From assembly GCA_937128785.1 (NCBI GenBank), contig CAKZMS010000710.1, forward strand, positions 1 through 10,083: 10,083 nt of DNA, written 5' to 3'. A program made the position numbers and the translations under genes. Of the stretch, positions 1-6,791 are shown one piece after another (the first letter of the stretch is position 1; every line of letters starts with the position of its first letter). The stretch comes from an uncultured Opitutaceae bacterium. GTDB lineage: Bacteria > Verrucomicrobiota > Verrucomicrobiia > Opitutales > Opitutaceae. Below the pieces are notes generated by a model. The model saw only the letters and a program-made list of their open reading frames with translations, made no database searches and was not told the origin of the DNA.

Positions 1-644
1 GGGCCGGGGGGCGCGGTGGTCGGGATGTAGGCGAAGAACGGTCGGTCGCGGTTGGTCCGCATGAACTTCATCGCTTCATCGAACCAGATGTCCGTGCAGT
101 AACCCTCAAATTGTCGGGGCTCGTTGTTCACGAAATAGACGTCATCGAAGTAGTTGTTGCCCCAGTAGTCGGAAAGCTCCCCCACGCCGCCGGACATGTG
201 TTGGACCGACAGGCCAAAGCCGCTGTCGGTGGCGCGCACGGGGTAGGCGTCGCCCAGGTGCCATTTGCCAAACAGGCCGGTCTGGTAGCCGTTCGCCTGG
301 AAGATGTCTGCCAGGGTGGTGTTGTCAGGCGAGAGCGCGTCGCGACCTTTGTAGGTGGCCCACGCGCCGTTGTTGATGGGATAGCGGCCAGTCATGAGCG
401 CACCGCGGGTGGGCGTGCAGACCGGGCTGACATGATAGTCGGTGAAGCGGACGGAATCGGCGTGAAACTGATCCAGGTGCGGCGTCTTGAGCCAGGGATT
501 TCCATGGGCACCGATGTCGCCGGGACCTTGGTCATCCGTGAGGATGAAAATGACATTGGGCGGAGGCTTGGCGTCAGCGAAAGCCCCAAGGGGCAGGACG
601 ACCCAGAGCAGCAAACCCAGGAGGGTGGGGCGGGATTTAGGCAT
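1..644 (-). CDS. Secreted S1-family (arylsulfatase-type) sulfatase, N-terminal part, cut by window edge
   Basis: Hydrolyses sulfate esters, here probably on an algal polysaccharide. 214 complete codons are visible and the C-terminal part lies beyond position 1. Residues 1-23 form a signal peptide (hydrophobic core LLGLLLWVVLPLG, likely cleavage AFA|DA). The S1 hallmarks follow in order: metal-binding TDDQG (D37, D38), the formylglycine signature CTPTRG with C76 as the residue to be oxidised and R80, ALMTGRYP, and KWHLG with K127 and H129. C76 would need a formylglycine-generating enzyme or anSME, neither of which is in this window. Where family members usually read NAPHGP this protein reads TAPPGP (residues 210-215), so the usual sulfate-binding His is Pro. 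The ATG is preceded by CCCC with no Shine-Dalgarno. It lies 38 nt downstream of the GH117 gene on the same strand, so the two are probably cotranscribed. The substrate position cannot be assigned. Confidence 0.95.
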   Translation of the reverse strand, partial: MPKSRPTLLGLLLWVVLPLGAFADAKPPPNVIFILTDDQGPGDIGAHGNPWLKTPHLDQFHADSVRFTDYHVSPVCTPTRGALMTGRYPINNGAWATYKGRDALSPDNTTLADIFQANGYQTGLFGKWHLGDAYPVRATDSGFGLSVQHMSGGVGELSDYWGNNYFDDVYFVNNEPRQFEGYCTDIWFDEAMKFMRTNRDRPFFAYIPTTAPPG

Positions 645-682
645 GGGGATAAGGGAGAGAAATAGGGATAGCGAGCCAGGGC

Positions 683-1954
683 CTAGCGCGACAACTCTTG
701 ATCATTCTGCGTCGCGATGAGGGCACGTTGGGAGGCGGAAAGACCTTGGTTGAAATAAACTTCGGGCGGCAGGCCCACGCGGCTGTTCTTCAGGGACGGA
801 TCCTGACCATCCACGGTGAGGTCGCAGTCAAACCGGGCCATGATGGAGTAGCGTTTACCGGGTTCGCCCACACCGACGAAGTGGCTGAGGCCCCAGGAGA
901 TGCCGCGCCCGTCTTTCGTATCGGTGAAGGCATCAGGACTGTAGGGAGCGCCGGCGTTGGGGCCGAGGGAGATCACGGAGGCGATCTCGAAGTTTACGCC
1001 GTCGGCGGCATACTGCACGGTGCTGCGCTCGTTGCCGTCCTTGAGCAGGATGGTCGCGATCCCTTCCTTGAAGGGGAAGTAGATCGTTTCGTGTCCGGAA
1101 TTCACGACCGGATTGAGGGGGTGTTTGGCGAACGGGCCAAACGGGTGGTCGGCGATGCCCAGACCATTGCCCACCGCATACTGATCGCGAATGTCGGGCC
1201 ATTTGTTGTAGGCGGCCTTGTAGTAGAGATGGATTTTGCCGTCACGGACGAGTGGTTGCGGGTCATGCTGAGCGTCCTGATCCCATTCCCCCTTTTGGCC
1301 GAACTCCATCACCTGTTTGCCGATAGGCGTCCAAGGACCTGTCGGCGAATCAGCCCACGAGACCGTGACGGGGCACCAGTCGCCCTTGGTGCCACTCGGT
1401 TCGTTAAATGCCTGATAGTAGAGGTAGTATTTACCCTGCCAAACGAGGACGTCAGGCGTGGAGACGGATCGCCAACCCAACTCCGGTTGGGGCGGGCGCG
1501 GCACGGCGACACCTTGTTCTTTCCAAGTGAATCCGTCGGTGCTGGTGGCATACCAGATCTCACACAGGTCCCAGTCCGTAGAGGGGATTTCATCAGTCGC
1601 CTCCGCGGCGCGATGTGAACCGATGGGCGGCACGATGGTATCGCGCTTCGTGTAGTAAATGTAGTAGGAGCCATCGACCAGGATGGGACGGGAAGGATCA
1701 CGACGGGAGACCGTGCCGTCGCCGTTCGCGTAGTCGAACCCCTGTAAACGAGTATACTTGAATTGGGAGAAGAGCGGATTGTCCTGCGCGCGGGGAGCCA
1801 GGTAATCGAACATCCGATCGGCCGCCGAGCTGAGAGGGATGTCCGGCCTCCCGGTTGGCATTTTGTGAGGGAAGACAGATGCGTCGGCGGAACAGGGCAC
1901 GGCGAAGAAAAGGACCAACAGGAAGGCCGGGAGCAGGGGCAATGGGGATTTCAT
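683..1954 (-). CDS. Secreted GH117 family glycoside hydrolase (alpha-1,3-L-neoagarooligosaccharide hydrolase-like)
   Basis: 423 residues from the ATG at 1954. GH117 enzymes are five-bladed beta-propellers that release 3,6-anhydro-L-galactose from the non-reducing end of neoagaro-oligosaccharides. Residues 1-23 are a signal peptide (MKSPLPLLPAFLLVLFF, cleavage CSA|DA). Residues about 43-75 match the N-terminal helical segment used for domain-swapped dimers, ending in QFKYTRLQGFDY. Propeller motifs are SRRDPSRP (D86), STDWDLCEIWYATS, GWRSVSTPDVLVW, HDPQPLV (D231), NSGHET (H288, E289) and SWGLSHF (H358). D86, D231, H288 and E289 correspond to the catalytic and active-site residues described for the family. 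A longer reading from a TTG at 2014 is possible, but the ATG at 1954 gives a clean signal peptide. It is divergent from the GH9-like gene and probably in an operon with the sulfatase. Some GH117 clades are inactive on agar sugars, so the exact substrate is open. Confidence 0.93.
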   Translation of the reverse strand: MKSPLPLLPAFLLVLFFAVPCSADASVFPHKMPTGRPDIPLSSAADRMFDYLAPRAQDNPLFSQFKYTRLQGFDYANGDGTVSRRDPSRPILVDGSYYIYYTKRDTIVPPIGSHRAAEATDEIPSTDWDLCEIWYATSTDGFTWKEQGVAVPRPPQPELGWRSVSTPDVLVWQGKYYLYYQAFNEPSGTKGDWCPVTVSWADSPTGPWTPIGKQVMEFGQKGEWDQDAQHDPQPLVRDGKIHLYYKAAYNKWPDIRDQYAVGNGLGIADHPFGPFAKHPLNPVVNSGHETIYFPFKEGIATILLKDGNERSTVQYAADGVNFEIASVISLGPNAGAPYSPDAFTDTKDGRGISWGLSHFVGVGEPGKRYSIMARFDCDLTVDGQDPSLKNSRVGLPPEVYFNQGLSASQRALIATQNDQELSR

Positions 1955-2078
1955 GGGATCTGAAATCACAGCCAATAAGATTGCACACAAAATACCAAGC
2001 AGGGATCGATTCAACCGTTTACCTACTTACGGCTTTCGTCCGTCCGCCGTCGGGGGCCATGCTCTGTTCCCATACCCC
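1955..2078. promoter_or_regulatory. Divergent intergenic region driving both arms of the polysaccharide cluster
   Basis: These 124 bp separate the GH117 start (leftward) from the GH9-like start (rightward), so promoters for both arms should lie here. The GH117-proximal half (about 1958-2030) is clearly more AT-rich than the flanking genes, as expected for a promoter. I find no convincing sigma-70 -35/-10 pair at good spacing on either strand and no strong palindromic operator. Neither downstream ATG has a Shine-Dalgarno sequence; both are preceded by a C run. The regulatory role is inferred from gene orientation only. Confidence 0.4.
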
Positions 2079-4370
2079 ATGAATATAATTCGCTCCCTTC
2101 TTTTTTCGGTTGGATTGCTGGCAACGGTCTCGATGGCGGTTGCTCGCAACAACCTCGCGACGACCGGAACTGCCACCTCCAACGGCACCGGTGACTCCTC
2201 GCCCCAGCTGGTGCTTGATGGCCAGGCCGACACCGCGTGGATCGGCACTGCTGGAGAGGACCGGTCGGTTTGGTTGAAAATCGAACTACCGGGGCACACC
2301 GAGGTGAAGGAGGTCTCGTTTACTTTGGATTTGGAAGCGGGCGACGCTCCGGAGTCCTATGCGTTTCAGAAGTGGATGAACGGAATATGGTGGAAGATCG
2401 CCGAGGGAGATTTCACGGGAGAAGCCGAGATCACGGCCGAGATAAAGAAGGATGCCTTGGTTGATCAGGTGCGGCTCGAGCTCTTTGGGGTCGAGCGAGT
2501 TGCGGTCACGGAGGTGGGCATATTCGGAGAGGAGTATGAGGCAGACCTGACTGAGCTGCGCGCGGTGATTCTTAACCAGAGTGGATTCAACCGGGGAGCA
2601 CCGAAACGGTTTACCGCACCCAATGTGGCCGATGGCACGCGGTTCGTAATCCGCAATGTGCGCACGGGAGCGGAAGAATTCGCCGGTCGGGTTGAAGGCG
2701 AGGTGGGGGACTTCAGCAGGTTTGATCCCGCGTCGGGTGATGAATTTGTCGCGGTTGTGGGCGGCCAGGAGTCGTTTCCGTTTCGCATCGGACCCTGGTG
2801 GATGGAACGGGTGAGTTACCGCAACTCCCTCGATTTCATGGCGGGGGCGCGGCACTACGTGGGCACGACCAAGAGCATCTGCACCTTCTCCTGGGAGTGG
2901 CGGGACGGAGATTTCTTCAACTGGGCCCTGCAGACGCTCATCGCCCAGTATCTCTCCAACCCGGCCGCCTATGAGCGCATGGAGCGGACCATCGAATACG
3001 TTCCGAACGGACAATACCCAAATGAATACGCGGGTTTGTGGGGCGCGCTGGAGCCTCCGGCGGAAGATGCGCCGGACATCGTCAAACTCATCCACTGGGA
3101 CGCGGACGTGAAACTCTCCCAACGGCTCGAACATGAGCACCAGAAAGCTGAGTTGGCGCATTTCCTATACGCTTATCCGGCGATGGCAAAGTGGCTTCCG
3201 CAGCAAAATTTCGACGCCGTCTACGCCTACACGAAAGCGGTATGGAACAAGCCGACTGTTCGGGAAGATTCCACCACCAAATATGATCTCAGCGAGGAGC
3301 ATAACCTACTCGCCTTAAAGACCCGTCTAGGCACCAACAAGGGAGAGCTCCCGCCCGGTGCTTCGGTCATGCCCAACCTGATGATGTATGAGGTGGCGAA
3401 GGCTCAGGGGGAATCGGATGCGGACAAGTATTTCGCGGCGGCCCACCGGCAAATGACCTGGATGATCGAGCATCTGGATTGGGAGGACCCGATGAGCACG
3501 AAGGGACAGCGCATGTCCGAGCATCTCACCATGCGCGCGTTCGCCTTCTTCTATCAGCAGTATCCCGACCGGCATCCGGCGGGCCTGCAGGAGAAGATCG
3601 AGGAATGGGCCCGCGTGGCGGTGCGTCGTTCGGATAATCTGTGGGACTTCCGGCGGTTTACCGATGATGCCGAATGGGCACCTTTGGGTTGGAACGAGAC
3701 GGGGAATATCCTCGGATTTCCAGCGGCGGCGTTGGCGGCGAAAAGTGCCGTTAAATCCGCCGACCTTCGGCAGCGATTGGACGAGATTGCATGGGCACAC
3801 TTCGACAACGGATTTGGCCGGAACCCGCTGGGACGTCATTCCTCCTTTGATGGTCCCCGCGAGATCGAGGGAGTGGACCTGGGCTGGTTCAACGCGCACA
3901 AGGGCGGAATCGGTTTGCTGGAGCCGGTGCCGTTCGTTTTCGACGGATCACCGAAGGCGGAACACTTCCCGAATCACCCGGAGCTCGGCAACTTCGGTTG
4001 GACCGAGGGATGGGTGCAATTCAACATCGCTTTCAACGCGGCCTTGGCTTTCGCCGCCCACGACGCCACCGATCTCACGATCGAGCGGATCGGGGAAAAC
4101 GAGGTCGAAATTCGGCTGCGTGCCCCGTTGAATTTTGATGAGCAGGTGACGGATACCGTGACGCTCACCTTGCGCAACTCGCAGGGTCAATCGATGCCCG
4201 TCGTATTGACGGAAGAGAGCCAGTATTCGCGCTATCTGTCTGCCCGCCTCAATGTCGCGGGGCGCGCCCTGACGGCCGGAAATGAAGGACTGGCGTGGAG
4301 GCTAGGGGATGTGATCTCGACCGAATACGGCCGGAGTTATTTGAAGAAAACAGCCTCCCTTCGCCGTTAA
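2079..4370 (+). CDS. Secreted discoidin-like/Ig-like protein with GH9-like (alpha/alpha) barrel; candidate novel CAZyme
   Basis: 763 residues; I do not recognise a named family for the whole protein. Residues 1-22 are a signal peptide (MNIIRSLLFSVGLLATVSMAVA). Residues about 24-152 look like an F5/8 type C (discoidin) beta-sandwich: NLATTGTATSN, LVLDGQADTAW, WLKIELPG, and ending VAVTEVGIFG. Residues about 160-240 resemble the Ig-like N-terminal domain of GH9 enzymes (AVILNQSGF, KRFTAPN, FRIGPWW). Residues about 245-660 are mainly helical and Trp-rich, consistent with an (alpha/alpha) barrel. They contain WRDGDFFNW (D276, D278), HEHQKAELAHF, GFGRNPLGRHSS (580-589) and WTEGW...FNAALAFAA with E643. 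The last two recall the GH9 GRNPLGRSY and NE...NAAL segments. Residues 663-763 form a beta-rich tail. The frame is open upstream to 1953, but the ATG at 2079 starts the signal peptide and avoids overlap with GH117. It lies 115 bp before the GH29 gene on the same strand. Catalysis and substrate are inferred, not shown. Confidence 0.85.
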   Translation: MNIIRSLLFSVGLLATVSMAVARNNLATTGTATSNGTGDSSPQLVLDGQADTAWIGTAGEDRSVWLKIELPGHTEVKEVSFTLDLEAGDAPESYAFQKWMNGIWWKIAEGDFTGEAEITAEIKKDALVDQVRLELFGVERVAVTEVGIFGEEYEADLTELRAVILNQSGFNRGAPKRFTAPNVADGTRFVIRNVRTGAEEFAGRVEGEVGDFSRFDPASGDEFVAVVGGQESFPFRIGPWWMERVSYRNSLDFMAGARHYVGTTKSICTFSWEWRDGDFFNWALQTLIAQYLSNPAAYERMERTIEYVPNGQYPNEYAGLWGALEPPAEDAPDIVKLIHWDADVKLSQRLEHEHQKAELAHFLYAYPAMAKWLPQQNFDAVYAYTKAVWNKPTVREDSTTKYDLSEEHNLLALKTRLGTNKGELPPGASVMPNLMMYEVAKAQGESDADKYFAAAHRQMTWMIEHLDWEDPMSTKGQRMSEHLTMRAFAFFYQQYPDRHPAGLQEKIEEWARVAVRRSDNLWDFRRFTDDAEWAPLGWNETGNILGFPAAALAAKSAVKSADLRQRLDEIAWAHFDNGFGRNPLGRHSSFDGPREIEGVDLGWFNAHKGGIGLLEPVPFVFDGSPKAEHFPNHPELGNFGWTEGWVQFNIAFNAALAFAAHDATDLTIERIGENEVEIRLRAPLNFDEQVTDTVTLTLRNSQGQSMPVVLTEESQYSRYLSARLNVAGRALTAGNEGLAWRLGDVISTEYGRSYLKKTASLRR

Positions 4371-4485
4371 ATTGCGGTGACCGACTGCCGCAGCCGACAA
4401 CGCGCTTAAAACGCGGTGTGGGTGACTGGATATGCGTAGTGCGGAACGGCGTTTGGAGCTAGGGTCAGACTAGCCCCTTATCTCC
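4371..4485 (+). other. Intergenic spacer between GH9-like and GH29 genes, with a small inverted repeat
   Basis: The 115 bp hold no ORF. CGCG at 4401-4404 and 4412-4415 could form a weak 4-bp hairpin. A 5-bp inverted repeat, GCTAG (4458-4462) and CTAGC (4470-4474) with a 7-nt gap, lies 12 nt upstream of the GH29 start and could be a small operator or chance. There is no T-rich tract after either element, so no terminator is called and cotranscription of the two genes remains possible. Confidence 0.3.
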
Positions 4486-5796
4486 ATGAATATCGCACGT
4501 ATCGTCGGTCGTTGTTTCGTTTTGGCGTTGGTAATGATGGGTCGCGCTGCCGCGGCCGATCCCGGTCACGTGGGTTATGTGCCTGCTCCGGAGAACTTGG
4601 AGGCGCGGGAGTGGTTTCGTGATGCCAAGTTTGGGCTCTTCATCCACTGGGGCATCTACAGTTTAAAAGAAAACGGCGAGTGGGTGATGCACCGCACCCA
4701 GATTCCCAAGGTCGAGTATCAGAAACTGGCCGGTGAGTTCTATCCCTACGCTTTTGACGCGGACGAGTGGTGTGAAATCGCCAAGGCGGCGGGAATGAAA
4801 TACATCACCATAACCAGTAAACACCACGACGGCTTCGCGATGTATGACAGTGCGGTGAGCGACTACGACATGATCGACGCCACGCCGTTCAAACGGGATA
4901 TCCTGAAGGAACTGGCGGAAGCCTGCGAACGGCACGACCTCAAGCTGTTCTTCTATTACTCCCAATTGGATTGGCAGCATGAGGATTACTTTCCCCGCGG
5001 TCGGACCGGTGGTTTTACGGCCCGCCCGGAGTCGGGCGACTGGGAGGCATATATCGACTACATGGATACGCAACTGACCGAACTGCTCACGGGCTACGGA
5101 CCGATCGGTGGCATCTGGTTTGACGGCATGTGGGATCGGCCGGACGCCAACTGGCGATTGGGCCGAACCTACAAGCTCATCCACGACCTGCAGCCCGCGA
5201 CTTTGATTGGCAGCAATCATCACGTGTCCCCGATTCCCGGCGAAGATTTTCAGATGTTCGAAAAAGGACTGCCGGGCGAAAGCCCGTTCGACAAGAAAGC
5301 CCGGATCAGTGACCTACCGCTCGAAACCTGTGACACCATCAACAACTCGTGGGGGTATAACCAGCACGACCATTGGCTCAAAAAGGACCGCGACCTGATT
5401 CACTATCTCGTGCGCGGGGCGGGGATGAATGCGAATCTTCTTCTCAACGTTGGCCCCAAGCCGAATGGCACCATCGCGGAAAACCAGGTGAAGAAACTAA
5501 AGATGATGGGCGCCTGGATGGAGAAGTGGGGACACACGATTTACGGCACGCGGATGGGGCCCTATCGTCCGTCGGGGTGGGGGGTATCGACGGAGAAGGA
5601 CGGCCAGGTGTATGTGCACGTGCTCACCATGGACCGTTCCATTGTCCTCCCGAAGATTGATCGATCGATTGCGGCGGCCCGCTTACTCGATGGCACGGCG
5701 GTCGAATTCGAAATCGCCGAGACCGGCACGATCTTGCACCTTCCGACGGAGCGACCGGATCCCTACGATACGATCATCGTGCTGGATTATGAGTAG
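4486..5796 (+). CDS. Secreted GH29 alpha-L-fucosidase (possibly alpha-L-galactosidase)
   Basis: 436 residues, a normal length for a single-domain GH29. GH29 enzymes are retaining exo-hydrolases that remove terminal alpha-L-fucose; some algal-galactan members remove alpha-L-galactose. Residues 1-24 are a signal peptide (core FVLALVMMG, cleavage near AAAA|DP), so the enzyme acts outside the cytoplasm. The family landmarks appear in order: WFRDAKFGLFIHWGIYS (H54, W55), ITSKHHDGFAMY (H113, H114, D115), FYYSQLDW, GPIGGIWFDGMWD with nucleophile D213, ETCDTINNSWGYN (E280 in the conserved segment), and NANLLLNVGPKPNGTI. A short beta-rich C-terminal domain follows (about 355-436). The ATG is preceded by CTCC with no Shine-Dalgarno. 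It lies downstream of the GH9-like gene on the same strand and is followed by a hairpin. With GH117 and a sulfatase nearby, L-galactose or L-fucose on a sulfated algal glycan is the likely target; sequence alone does not decide which. Confidence 0.96.
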   Translation: MNIARIVGRCFVLALVMMGRAAAADPGHVGYVPAPENLEAREWFRDAKFGLFIHWGIYSLKENGEWVMHRTQIPKVEYQKLAGEFYPYAFDADEWCEIAKAAGMKYITITSKHHDGFAMYDSAVSDYDMIDATPFKRDILKELAEACERHDLKLFFYYSQLDWQHEDYFPRGRTGGFTARPESGDWEAYIDYMDTQLTELLTGYGPIGGIWFDGMWDRPDANWRLGRTYKLIHDLQPATLIGSNHHVSPIPGEDFQMFEKGLPGESPFDKKARISDLPLETCDTINNSWGYNQHDHWLKKDRDLIHYLVRGAGMNANLLLNVGPKPNGTIAENQVKKLKMMGAWMEKWGHTIYGTRMGPYRPSGWGVSTEKDGQVYVHVLTMDRSIVLPKIDRSIAAARLLDGTAVEFEIAETGTILHLPTERPDPYDTIIVLDYE

Positions 5797-5852
5797 GTTC
5801 GGGTAGGTCCGACCCTGCTCCTGCGGTTGACCTGCCGGAGGCGAAACCGTCA

Positions 5853-5876
5853 GGTTCGGGCCTTCATGCCCGAATC
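5853..5876 (+). terminator. Stem-loop after the GH29 gene, probable transcription terminator
   Basis: TTCGGGC (5855-5861) pairs perfectly with GCCCGAA (5868-5874) across a 6-nt loop CTTCAT. A G-T wobble and a G-C pair extend the stem to 9 bp. A pyrimidine-rich but imperfect tract (TCCTATCTCTGTTCTCTCC) follows. This suits a weak intrinsic terminator separating the polysaccharide cluster from the transporter gene. The octamer GGTTCGGG also occurs just after the GH29 stop (5797-5804). Confidence 0.5.
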
Positions 5877-5915
5877 GTCCTATCTCTGTTCTCTCCGCCC
5901 GCTAGGCATTAGCCG

Positions 5916-6647
5916 ATGAACCTGGAGCTGTGGCAATGGGGACTGGCGGTCTTTGCCGCGATGTTCATCGGCATCTCGAAGACGGCGGTCGGGGGCTTGG
6001 GGCTCGTAGCGGTGACGATTTTCGCGAACCTGCTGCCGGCAAGGGAAGCCAGCGGCTTTGTGCTGCCGATGCTGATTTGTGCGGATCTGGTGGCGGTGAA
6101 AAGCTACCGGCAACACACCCAATGGAAGCATCTGGCCAAGCTGTTTCCCTGGACGGCCGGCGGTGTGATCATCGGCTGGTTGGCGATGGGCCGGATCGAT
6201 GATCGGCAGGCCAGTCTGTTGATCGGTGTCATCGTGCTGGCCATGGTCGGTCTGCACGTGTGGCGGATGCGGAAGGGAGAGGCGCACCCACCGGGGAGCG
6301 TCGTCTTTGCCGCCTTCATCGGAATTTTGGCGGGATTCACGACTCTGGTGGCCAATGCGGCGGGGCCGTTGATGGCGCTGTATTTGTTGGCGATGCGGTT
6401 TCCCAAGATGGAATGGATGGGCACCGCGGCGGTCTTCTTTTTTCTCATCAATCTGTTCAAAGTGCCGTTCATGATGCAGCTGGGATTGATTGATGGATCG
6501 AGTATCACGGGTAACCTCGCGCTATTTCCTGCCGTGATCGTCGGGGCGATGATCGGTCGCTGGCTGTTACCCAAGATCAACCAAAAGCTCTTCGAAACCT
6601 TTGCGCTGTGGATGAGCCTCATTGCCGGCGTGAAGCTGATGTTTTGA
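5916..6647 (+). CDS. TSUP family (TauE/SafE, DUF81) membrane transporter
   Basis: 243 residues, nearly all hydrophobic, with about 8 membrane segments (for example near 5-20, 46-62, 78-92, 98-114, 128-148, 172-187, 197-215 and 226-243). TSUP proteins export or take up small sulfur or carbon anions such as sulfite, sulfoacetate or sulfonates. The two-repeat signature of the family is present: GISKTAVGGLG at 19-29 in the first half and GFTTLVANAAGP at 140-151 in the second, the latter followed by LMALYLLAM. The ATG at 5916 begins the first helix and has no Shine-Dalgarno. The gene lies behind a probable terminator after GH29, so it is likely its own transcription unit. Export of sulfur anions released by the nearby sulfatase is possible but rests only on proximity; TSUP substrates cannot be read from sequence. 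Confidence 0.93.
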   Translation: MNLELWQWGLAVFAAMFIGISKTAVGGLGLVAVTIFANLLPAREASGFVLPMLICADLVAVKSYRQHTQWKHLAKLFPWTAGGVIIGWLAMGRIDDRQASLLIGVIVLAMVGLHVWRMRKGEAHPPGSVVFAAFIGILAGFTTLVANAAGPLMALYLLAMRFPKMEWMGTAAVFFFLINLFKVPFMMQLGLIDGSSITGNLALFPAVIVGAMIGRWLLPKINQKLFETFALWMSLIAGVKLMF

Positions 6648-6673
6648 AGGGCGAGAGGCAGGTGTTGTGTTTG

Positions 6674-6772
6674 ACCACGGATGGACACGGACTCACACGG
6701 ATGGCTGACACACCCGAGGTTAGATGTTTCAGAAAGTTGGAAATATCTGTGTCTATCTGGGTTCATCCGTGG
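6674..6772. repeat. Imperfect inverted repeat built from 10-bp CACGGATGGA-like units (REP/MITE-like)
   Basis: The left arm (6674-6702) contains three tandem 10-bp units, CACGGATGGA, CACGGACTCA and CACGGATGGC (6676-6705). The right arm (about 6744-6772) reads as the reverse complement: ATCTGTGTCTATCTGGG and then TTCATCCGTGGT. Over 29 aligned positions I count 22 identities, and the outer 10 are perfect (ACCACGGATG against CATCCGTGGT). Three more positions would be G-U pairs in plus-strand RNA. The arms flank about 40 nt that contain CTGA (6705-6708) and TCAG (6729-6732). It ends 19 bp before the ruvC ATG and begins 26 bp after the TSUP stop. From memory, short CACGGATGAA/TTCATCCGTG repeats recur in many environmental bacterial genomes; copy number here is unknown. 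Confidence 0.7.
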
Positions 6773-6791
6773 TTAATAGTTTCGACAGATC

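Noticed and set aside
698..1618. 306-residue plus-strand open frame
   Set aside because: It lies wholly antisense to the GH117 gene, has no recognisable domain, and the GH117 frame contains the family motifs and a signal peptide.
1955..2014. TTG start at 2014 for GH117
   Set aside because: It is a non-ATG codon that would put a second hydrophobic stretch before the clean signal peptide starting at ATG 1954.
2005..2035. Possible LacI-type operator around CAACCGTTT in the divergent region
   Set aside because: The symmetry is too poor to support an operator; only a few positions match on the two sides.
1953..2078. Upstream ATG at 1953 for the GH9-like gene (805 residues)
   Set aside because: It would overlap the GH117 start codon and place 42 polar residues before an obvious signal peptide beginning at 2079.
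2286..3161. 291-residue minus-strand open frame
   Set aside because: It is antisense to the GH9-like gene; Arg/Pro-rich translation without motifs is typical of a GC-rich shadow frame.
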